Positions 55,103-64,000 of a DNA stretch of 64,000 nucleotides are shown in pieces (position 1 is the first letter of the stretch; every line of letters starts with the position of its first letter). The translations under genes and the position numbers were made by a program. The notes beneath the pieces were generated by a model. That model had not been told where the DNA came from and made no database searches. It saw only the letters and a program-made list of their open reading frames with translations. The DNA is from Madurella fahalii. Lineage: Eukaryota > Ascomycota > Sordariomycetes > Sordariales. The stretch lies in NCBI GenBank assembly GCA_029876055.1, contig CM056874.1, positions 4,464,001 through 4,528,000 on the forward strand, read 5' to 3'.

Positions 55103-58100
55103 TCATACCGCCTCCTCATCGCTATCCTCCCCCAACAGCTCCCCCTCGTCCTCGTCAACAATGGCATCGTAGTCGCCGCGGCCCCGCGCAAAACTATCCC
55201 TGGTAGTGAAGCGCCTCCCATCGGCGCCATTAAGCCTGCTCCAGGCGCCCCTGCCGCCGCCGCCGCCCGTCACCCTCTCCACCGCGCCCCTCGCCGTCCT
55301 CCACACGGCCGCCACGACAAGCGGCATGGACCCGACGACCGCCACCACGGCGCTGAGGGCGATGACGGGGTATTTCACCCAGGCGCGGTCCGAGTCGAAC
55401 GCCGCCGTGCCGTTCTCGCCCAGCCGGATCTGGCCAAGCTTGCCGTTCCACTTGCGCCACATGTACCACCCGACGGCGCCCGCCAGCGCGAACGGGACCA
55501 TGACGGCGAGGACGACGGCGACGGGCGACCGGGCGTGGGCCCTCTCGTACTCCTCCTCGTGGCCCTTGCACGGCCGCGACGACGACTGCTTGTCCATGGC
55601 GAGCCCGCCGACGCACGTCGTGAGCGGGACGCGGCGGTAGCCCGTCGGCTCGTAGTACTCGACCTCGTCCGGGTGTTCGGCGCACCATGCCTCGGCCGAC
55701 TTTGGTTCCAGGCCCGGGACGAGGGAGCATTGGCCGAACGAGTCTGGTTCGAAGTTGTAGTCGCTGTGGTAGGTTAGTATCGTACGACACTTTGATTTTG
55801 ATTCTGATTCGAGATAGAGGTGACGAAGGTAGGTTGGGCGGGAAAGGGGGAAGGGGAGAGGAGAGGCGAAGCTTACCATTCAAAGTCCTCTCTTGTGCAC
55901 GCGCAGTTTTGCTTGCCGTACAGCGGCCGCAGCTTGAAATCGTTGTGGCACTTCCTGTCCGCCTTCTTGCGTAGGTACTGCGTCTTATGCCCAAACAGGC
56001 AGCCATCGGGCCGCAGCGGATGTTCTGGCGACCAGATGTAGTAATCCGATTTGTCTAGGTCGTCGTCGTGTTCGCAGACGCGATCGTCAAAGCCGGAAAA
56101 GTCTACGTTGATGGTGAAGGCCTTTTTGCCATCCTTGCCCCAGAGCAAGAAGTTGCGCGAGTTGCCAGACCGTAGAGTGGTGATGTCCCAGACTTCAATC
56201 TCCTCGCTCGAGAACTCGTGCTCATTCCAGGTGGCGCCTTGGTCGAAGGAGTAGAAGAGGGTTTTCGTCTTCTTTGACCCTGTCGCCGCGGTCTGGATGA
56301 GGACGATAACGGCACCCTGATCGCCGATAGCCCATGTCCATTGCCCTTGCTTGACCCGCTTCCAGGAAATGCCTGCATCGGTGGTCATGAAGGTATCGGC
56401 ATCCTTGAGCGAGCCCAAGGATTCGCCAACGTTACCCCACGCGAACATGAGGCCGACTGCGTTAAGGGACGAGTAGGTCTTGCCGCGATCCCTACGCTCG
56501 GTATAGCCGTGGATGTGCAAGGCGCATCTCTCGTCGCCCTTGGACTGGCAAGGAAACTCGCCAAAGTCGTCGTTGGCCGGGGTGGGCAAATACATCCACC
56601 GAGCCCCGTCGTTGTGCGTGATCTTTGTTTGCAGCTTCTTGGGAGCGCTGCCCTTCTCGTCCGGGTTGGCAACCACGTTCACCACGGCGACGCCCTCCAT
56701 GCCGACCATCTTTTCAAAGTCGACATAGAAACGGTCGTCGCAGTTGACATTCTTCACGCTGATCGCGTACGACGTCCCGTTGGAGTTGCTCTTGAGGATG
56801 GTGCCATACGCGCGGCCCTCCGCCAATTCGGTAGCGACAAAGAGGTTGACCGCGTGCGTCGAGCTGTCCAGGACCGTATAAGCATGTTGGTGTGGGACCT
56901 CGAAGCCAAACGGGAAGCGGGCTTCGGCATAGGTAATGCCATCAAGACTTGCACTCGCTTGGAGCGTCTTCTTGTCCGTGTCTTCGGTGGCCACCACGAT
57001 GAACTCGGCCATGGTGGCGAAATCTTTTACGTTCTTGCTGGGCGTCTCCGAATTCTCAAACCAGTCGTTGGACGAGACTAGCTCCAGCGGGCTGTTCTCG
57101 GTCTCCTTCTCATGCTTGAGGCAGAGGATCTGCCCCTCCTTACGGCTGGGATACTTGTAGGCGCTCGATCCGGTGAACTCGCAGCGCTGGACGTACCGGC
57201 CGATCGTCTCCCAGTCTTCTCCTTCATTCTTGCTGAATGATGCCACTGGGTAGCACTCGTCGCCGTCCTTCTCACACTTTTTACCCATCCAGATCAACCA
57301 ACGTTTCTTGTCTGGGTGGAAGGTTAGGGGAAACACTTTGCCAGACGGTGCGCTGGGCGCCTTAAAGCTGTGGAAGGTCTTGCCGCGGTCCGGCGAGTAG
57401 ATGATCTTCTTCCCAGTCGTGATAAAATAGACCATGTCCTTGAAGTACTGGTGTGTGACGATCCACACGATCTTCTCGCCATCCAGCTCCTTCGGGCTTT
57501 CCCACGTCTTGCCATGGTTGCGAGTGACGTAGATAGGGCCCAATTCAGTCGGTGCCATCGGCGGCCCTTTCCTTCCACGCATGATGATCGTCTCATCGTC
57601 AGCGGAGCTTGAGTCGCCCAGTTCGAGGTAGTGCTTCTCCCACCCATCCCAGTCTTCAAATGACTTGAGTGTTTGCTCGACTTTGTCCGTTGCGGGAGTT
57701 GATGGCTTGCCTAGGACATCGGAGCACTTCCTTTCCACGTCCTTGTATTTCTCATCCATCTCCGGAGTCTCGTTACACGTGTTCCCGGGGATCTTGCGGT
57801 ATCCCGACGTGCCCTTGAAAGTGGCATCGCCGTTCTTGCATGCCCCATCTGGCGGGACGATGGGCCCTCTAGCGACGCATTTGCCGTCGTCGTCCCTCTC
57901 AAAGTTGAAATCGCATTCGTAGTCCATGTCGGTGCAGTCGCAATTCTTGGTTTGCGGCACGATGTGCTTGAACTTCTGCTTCACGAAGCACTCGGCCGTC
58001 TTCCGACGGCGCGAGAAGCTCTGCGTGTGGCCCATCAAGCAGGTCGGCTTCCCCTCCTCGTCAACGCGGGCAAACCACTCCTCCATATCGTCCTCTTTGC

Positions 58101-59769
58101 AAGTCGCCTCATTGAGACCACCAAAATCGATGGCAATGATCTGCCACTCCTTTTCGGTCTTGCCAATGAGGATAAACTTGAGGGTGGTCGTGTCTTGCTG
58201 GGTGGTGAGAATGAAGGGCCTTATCTTGAGTCCATCAGGCAGAGCCGCCGTTTCCCACTTGATCCCGTGATTGACGGAATAACGAATTTCGCTGACATCG
58301 TGGTCCTTCGAGTCGCGCACGGCGACGAGGATGGACCCCTGGTCCCCGAACTCGTACTTGTGCGGGCCGTCCAACGCTTTGGTCCACGTCTTGCCCGCGT
58401 CGTCCGAGACATAGAGGTTCCCATCCTCCCAGTAGTCCTTGAGCTTGTCGCCCGTGTTGCCAATAGCCATGACCAGGCCGGGTGCCGCGCTCGAGAACAC
58501 GCGGCCCGTGTTACTAAGGTCCGTCACCGAGTGAAGGTGGATTTTCTCGCCGTCCGACGTCTTGATAGCCTCGAAGGTCCGGCCATCGTCGAAAGTGATC
58601 TCAGACACAACCTTCTTCTTGGCGCTGGACTTCTTTAATACTTCCTCCCAATTCTCAACCTTGTTCACCAGAAAGATCCCTTGGATGCCGGCTATCTTCT
58701 CGAAATCGACGTTGCCCCTCTGGTTGCGGTTGGTGTGCTCGATGTTCTCGGTGAAATACCTGCCGTCCGAGTTGCTCGTGAAGATGACGCCCATCGGGTT
58801 TGACGGCGGGGTGGTCAAGACGTCGATCTGGATGCTGTAGTTGGTACTCTCAAGTACCGTGTAGGCCTCCTGTAAAACGCGGTGGTCATGGTTGTCATGC
58901 GGCGCAGGGAAGACGGCGCGGTGCCACTTCTTGGTGTCAGCAGTAACAAAAAGCGCCATCTCGTCCGTGTTCATCGAGGACGCCGCGGCGAGCATGAACT
59001 TCTTGACAATGGCGATGTTCACGATGCCCCTTACTCCCTTGTCACCGTCTAGATCCGGCTCGAACTCCTGGATATCGTCGCTCTCCTTGGTAGGCTTGAA
59101 GAAGTTGTCCGAGACTAGCAGGCGCTGGTCCTGCTTGAAGGGCGAGTAGGAATCCCTGACGATGCACAGGATACGGTTCTTATCCAGATCATCAGACCCC
59201 GTGGTAAACAGGTCTGAAGACTGGGCCCACCAGCAGCCATCCGTGTTCCGGCGCAGCTCCTTGGCGGGCGACTTGAAGCCGTCGGTTGTGTACATGGCGA
59301 CCTCCTGGCAGAAAATGCCTTGGCAGATCATGCCGTTGAAGATGATGCGGTCGGGATCGGCGGCGTGGAATTGCATGATGTCGTTGCGGAACATGCTCAT
59401 CTCGGCCCCGGACTCGAACTTGTCCCACGTCTTGCCGCGGTCGGTAGTGCGGAAATGGTGGGCGCCCTCGGTGAGGATATACGCTCGGTTCGAGTCGTAC
59501 TCGTGCATGTAGAGCAGCCAGGCCTTGCCCTCGGGGACGCCGTCGACGCGCTCCCATTTCGCGCCGGCGTCGTCGGAGCGGTAGACATTGTTGGCATCGG
59601 TGTCCTGAAACAGGACGACGTCCGAGTCGGCAAAGTAGTTGAGATTCTTGGGTATGTTTTCGAACGCCTGTGTGCTGAAAGTCGGCCCATCGTCTTTGGC
59701 TGCGAGGGGTGTCGCCCAGAGGGCCGACGCGAGCAAGGCTGCCGCCTGCAAAGCTCCCCTGAACCTCAT
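55103..59769 (-). CDS. VPS10: VPS10, vacuolar/lysosomal sorting receptor
   Basis: Exons 59769-55877 and 55763-55103 give 1517 residues. A signal peptide (about 1-24, MRFRGALQAAALLASALWA) precedes two large Vps10 ten-bladed propeller domains with BNR/Asp-box motifs such as RSDDAGAKWE, TTDRGKTWD, SDDAGKTWT, SPDRGKTF and TTDAGISW. Each is followed by a cysteine-rich 10CC region (CDCTDMDYECDF and CACTREDFEC). A membrane helix spans about 1378-1399, and the tail ends in an acidic cluster (DEDEGELLGEDSDEEAV). Vps10 carries carboxypeptidase Y and other hydrolases from the late Golgi to the endosome. A second hydrophobic stretch at about 1429-1452 is odd for a type I receptor; see findings. The 113-base intron has a perfect ACTAAC branch site. 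Confidence 0.95.
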
Positions 59770-61043
59770 GGTGCCTGACTGACGACGACTAGGGCGCTCA
59801 TCAAGAAAGACGCAAGAATATCAAGGAGCGGGTGAACGTGTGATCTAGAACCCAGGAGTTCCGTTGGGGGAGAGGCAGTCAGCACCAGAAAGCGTCGGGC
59901 CTTGTGCTTGTGCAACCGGGAGCTGGCGTCAGAGAGCAAGGTAGAGAGATAGGCTTGGCTCGATGGTCTCCGTTGCAGTGGCGTCGATGCTGCTTCAGGG
60001 CGGCTGGTTGGAAACGCGCATAGAATTGCAATGCCGATGTAATGGCCGATGGAGGATGGACTGTGTAGTAGAGATGTTGGACGATGCAAGGCTGAGGTGG
60101 CTCGGAAATTCTACAGTGGTCTTTTCAGACGTCGCAAGCTGAGACGCAACTCGCCAATCGCGGCATGGCGGACAGGCACCAAGCTGACAATCGACATGCG
60201 CCACAGCTGGCCTTGATAACTGCCTGACCTTAGATAAGGTCATCGGAGTGGGACCGCCCAGGCAATCAGTCTTCTTCCAATGAAGTTCGTCCCATTCCCC
60301 CCGCCAAAGCAGCCATGTGCCATAAACACTCCGCTCCCAGCTCTTGAGTTTATTAACTACCCAAAAAGCCGGAGTGCCGCATCGGCAATCCCCCTCTTTA
60401 CTGATCTGTCATCACGCTATGGATACACATGTCACATCGCGCTAGACTCGCCACCAACCACCGGAGGCCAACACCCTCCCTCGGGCCACAAATATAAGAC
60501 ACGATACCAGCGGGAGAAACCAAGGGAGTGGGTATGTACCTGGGCATTGGGAGCTAAGAGGACAGGATAATCGGGCTCCCTTTCACAATACACCTGAGAA
60601 GGGGCTTCTGTTAATATCTTGAATTCCGGAAACGCCTGACGAGATAGAAAGGATGCAACGCCGAACAAGTACAACGAAAGCAGGTAATCAGCCGGAGTCT
60701 GCACTCCCCTTGCATCTCACGACGGGGAGCGAGAGCTTGACGAAGCCGAACTGATACGAACCAAAAGGCGGACGAGGTGGTTGGCCTGAACGGCTCGGTC
60801 CCTGAACCGGCCCCCTCGGATGTTCAGCGCCGACAGGCCGTCTCCCCTCGGGAAATAGCAACTATACACATTCCAGCATTACAATACGATCCCGGATACA
60901 TTACTCTCCCTGTCATCAATGTCAACGTCGGGAGAGCATCAAAACCTCGAAACCTTGGCCGAGTCGCCGTCACGGGCTGCGGCGACCATGTCTGAATGGA
61001 AAATAAACCCCACCGTCCCAGCTCCCCCCCTCGTCCATCACGT
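59770..61043. other. Intergenic region upstream of VPS10
   Basis: A 1.27 kb gap between two minus-strand genes. It has GATA-type motifs near 60232-60242 and nothing gene-like. Confidence 0.5.
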
Positions 61044-62376
61044 TCAAGAGCCGTTCTTGAAGACGATGACAGCCTCGCCGCCAGGCTTCAGGCCGACCTA
61101 TCAGCGTTGTTAGCCTTTCCTGCCCACGGACGAAATAGCGCGGGTTTGTCCTTACCGTGCAACCATTGTTGCCCGAGTATTGGCCAGCCTTGAGCCAGCA
61201 CGTCCCCGAAATATCGCCGGTAATCTCAATGTCAAAGTTGAGGACGGCATGGCTGGTAGGCAGGTTGGGGAAAATAGAGATGTAAGTTATGCCCGACTCG
61301 CTCTTGCCGACACCAATGTTGACCGGCGCCCAGTTGCCGGCCTCTTGGGGGTACTTCTTGCTCTTCCAGGTGCACGCTTCCTCAACCTCGACACCCTGGT
61401 TGTTGACGTAATACTGAGCAGTTGTGGGCATTCCCTTCCACTTGTAGTATGACTTCGAGTCGGGGTTCGTCAGTTCGTAGATCTGGCCCGGGTACGTGTC
61501 GAGAGGGATGACCATGGCCTCATTGCCAGGGTAGTCGGTACGGCAGATGGCGGCATTGCCGGAGAGCTCGTTCCGGACAAAGACACCTCCAGCACCCCTC
61601 TCGCAGAGCGTCTTGTGCGAGGGCCGGGTGAGCTCCAACTTGCCCTTCTCGTTGCACCACAGGCCACCGACGGATTGACCGGTGGCGCCTTGCGAGTCCT
61701 CGGGCCACTGCGTCTTCTGGTAGCCTGCAGGGCAAGCGTACGAGCACATCATCTCAGGCCCGCAAGTTCCGTCGATAGGAGACACAATATTATCAACAGC
61801 CACGCCCTTGATCCACTTTCCAAATTTGGCTAGAGTTGTCCAGCCGTGGGTGCCTGTCCACTGGATCTCGACGGCACCGTAATCGGTCGGGACCTTGTCA
61901 CAGTCCAGTTCGCCACTTGGAAACTCTGCATCAATGCCGGTGACTTTGGGCTTCGGCGGGGGCGCAACCGAAGAGGTTTCTGGGGGCGGAGCCGAGGATG
62001 TAGTCGGAGTGGTCGAGGTCGTCTTCTCCAAGAACCGACCTCCATGCTCGGGGCCAGCGGTTGAAGTGCTGACGATTGGCGGAGGGGCACTGAATGAAGG
62101 TTTCGTCGAGCCCACGACGACATAGAGGCCCTTCTCAATGCCCTGCTCCGCCTTGGAGGGGTCGACCTTCTGCCCATCTTGCATCACATACTCGATTTTA
62201 ACAGGACCCTCGACAACCTTGGTGACGACGACGACGGTGTCCTCACGCTTCTCGACTGCCGCATGATCGTACTTCTTGGCATGATGATGATGGTGGCGGT
62301 GGCCGTGGTTGTGAGGTTGAGCGGCAGCCCCGACGATAACTGCCGCCGCAACGGCCGTCTTGAAAATTCCCTTCAT
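61044..62376 (-). CDS. SUN-family (GH132) cell wall protein
   Basis: Exons 62376-61156 and 61097-61044 give 424 residues. A signal peptide (MKGIFKTAVAAAVIVGAAA) is followed by a His-rich segment (HGHRHHHHH), a KR-E-type dibasic site, a Ser/Thr/Pro-rich linker and the SUN domain. The domain shows CGPEMMCSYACPAGYQKTQWP, GGLWCNEKGKLELTRPSHKTLCERG, GNEAMVIPLDTYPG and NNGCTVGLKPGGEAVIVFKNGS at the end. SUN proteins (SUN4, SIM1, UTH1, NCA3) are secreted or wall-bound and affect septation and wall remodelling; a beta-1,3-glucan-directed activity has been reported for the family. The last 17 codons are in exon 2 and restore the conserved end. An upstream in-frame ATG at 62421 would add 15 residues before the signal peptide, so I chose 62376. 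Confidence 0.93.
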
Positions 62377-64000
62377 CTCTTCTGGGTCGAGGACGATATT
62401 TACTGGCTGCTGTACTGCCATCAGTCTTTGCCCACCAAAATGCCGGTACCCGCATCACGGCCCGCTTTGCGAGTCTAATGGATGGAGGGGAGCGCCCTAG
62501 CCGCAGTAGCCAGCAGAGGATGAGGGTACTCGGCTGTCCTGACTGCGTCCCGTGGGACTCACCTATGGGATGGGATGGGATGAGCGTAAGTCGCTTCACG
62601 GATCGGACCGCCTTGGCGCCCTGTGTGTGATGTGTTTGTTGTTCGCACGTTCCAAAAGAATGTGATAGAGAGCCAGAGACTCTCTGTTGGATGGAATGCT
62701 CGTCGCGAAAGAGTGTGCGACTTTGAGAGTTAAAAACGAGCGGCCGACAGTTCAAGGGAGGGATGAACTGAAGAAAGGGAAGTTGGGTTCTCTCAGGGGT
62801 GGAGAGGTGTGGACGCAAAGAGCGCTGGGGGCGGGCGGCCTAGATCGAAGGGGAAAACGAGCGAAATGAGGGCCGGCCAGGATGTTTAGCCCAGAGCTCG
62901 CCAAGAGCCGAGCGGTGGCACGCTTGGCGAGATTGCGTCCCTGAGGGAGACAGGGGCTAAAGCTTGCAAATTTTGGGACGGCGCGGCTACTGCAAGGTAC
63001 CATTGCCGTTCATGACGCGGATTGGCGGGTTACGGGGAGGGCACGGAAACAAAACGCAGGTACAGTATCGGCTTCTGAGCCAAAGAAACAGGCGGCTCTT
63101 GGAAACAATACAAGACGGTCCCATTTTACGACAAACTCGACGGCCAAACGACGTGCCTGTAGTGCAGGTATCATAGTAGAGAAGCCAAGCACATCCCAAG
63201 CCCCTGCGAGTTCTCCCATCAGAGCCAAGACGTGCCAATTCGATGCCAAGCTGACCGCGGCCTTGCACGAACCGATTGGCAAAGGCCCAGACCTTCTCTG
63301 TCAAACCGTCACAGCTCCACCTATTCCTACGCCTACACCATGGAAGCACTCCTATCCATATGCAATTTTCCACCCTTGTGCCCAAACTCAAACGTACAGG
63401 ACACTGCATTTGCAGATCCGGATGACGACTGCCACCGACGGTTGTGCTGCGTCGTCCGCTGCTCAATGCTCGATGCTCGATGCTTGCCTCCGATCGTCCC
63501 ACTGTCAGACCTCAAAATCGGTCAGACGGCGCGTCCCGATGCAGGCTCCGAGGCTCTGGGTGCCTGACTAGGCCCGATCGGGACGAATCACCCTGCTCTA
63601 GGCGGCACATGGCTGGCCAGGCAGCTCTAGTGTTTGGTACCAGCTTTGGAAAACATCGAGAAGCTGCCTCCTGAGCTGTAACACATGCAGTGCCGTAAGC
63701 TGGACAACCCGACCGGCCGTTTTCATGGAGACGCGCCTCTCCGTCGGCCCGAACCCGCGTGGTTTGGCTGGAGTCGATCCGAGCGTGGGTCTCGGTCACC
63801 ATGTCGCGAATTGATTGCCGGACAATCCCCACAGGAACGCGGCAACAGCTGTCCCATCGAGATGCTGGCCGCGCTACACGAGGTGCCTCCCGTGTCGTGG
63901 TCACGCCCCAATCGGACAGCAAAACATAGCATTCTGCCTGAAGTCCACGTCCAGCCAAACATGGAAGTCAACAACGAACCGCAAAGGTGGACTGTTTTTC
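62377..64000. other. Upstream region of the SUN gene to the window edge
   Basis: This 1.6 kb holds the promoter of the SUN gene. The frames on both strands are short, overlapping and without recognisable motifs. A gene may start beyond the right edge, but nothing here shows it. Confidence 0.45.

Noticed and set aside
1..64000. tRNA, rRNA, CRISPR array, riboswitch, transposon or viral insert
   Set aside because: I scanned by eye for B-box-like GGTTCGA motifs, repeat-spacer arrays, terminal repeats, transposase or reverse transcriptase motifs and found none. A tRNAscan-SE and RepeatMasker run would be decisive.

Overview
The window is nuclear DNA of a filamentous ascomycete, most likely a Sordariomycete of the Sordariales/Chaetomiaceae type. 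This is inferred from GC-rich codons, many short introns (about 50-150 bases) with GTANGT donors and CTAAC-like branch sites, intergenic spacing of 0.1-4 kb, and a gene set that includes a fungal complex I 17.8 kDa subunit, a SUN-family wall protein, a GH53 galactanase and fungal Vps10. I saw no prokaryotic operons, CRISPR arrays, rRNA or tRNA genes. Gene models were built by hand from reading frames and splice sites; every complete multi-exon model closes in frame.

Layout. 1-253: 3' end of a zinc-type dehydrogenase. 885-1993: secreted GH53 endo-galactanase. 2553-3407: ribosomal protein S15/uS19. 3994-5102 (-): SET-domain protein. 5411-6384 (-): complex I 17.8 kDa subunit. 7069-8457: ER chaperone exchange factor SIL1. 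9469-11360 (-): NUFIP-domain/CCCH zinc-finger protein. 12124-13009: RNA polymerase III subunit RPC25. 13121-14142 (-): EMC3. 14494-15282: signal peptidase subunit SPC2. 15658-19496 (-): MMS19/MET18. 20473-21615: MTD1. 22476-25427 (-): unrecognised 965-residue protein. 28012-29341 (-): S-adenosylmethionine synthetase. 30635-31580: GPN3 GTPase. 32111-32802 (-): APQ12-like protein. 33719-34455 (-): MPO1-like protein. 35592-36281: RNA polymerase II subunit RPB7. 40391-42291 (-): monocarboxylate-type MFS transporter. 43470-45242: lysine 2,3-aminomutase-like radical SAM enzyme. 48116-51551: unrecognised 821-residue protein. 52906-53405: small secreted-protein gene with an apparent frameshift. 55103-59769 (-): VPS10. 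61044-62376 (-): SUN-family wall protein.

The left two thirds are dense and mostly housekeeping: ER biogenesis (SIL1, EMC3, SPC2), transcription (RPC25, RPB7, GPN3), one-carbon/SAM metabolism (MTD1, SAM synthetase) and Fe-S/respiration (MMS19, complex I). From about 36 kb to 55 kb genes are sparser and more accessory. The most interesting unit there is a divergent pair: an MFS carrier and a bacterial-type lysine 2,3-aminomutase that keeps its iron-sulfur, PLP and lysine-recognition residues and has a mitochondrial-type leader. Beside it lie a long gene-poor stretch and a secreted-protein gene that looks broken. I did not find evidence for a wholly new multi-gene system.
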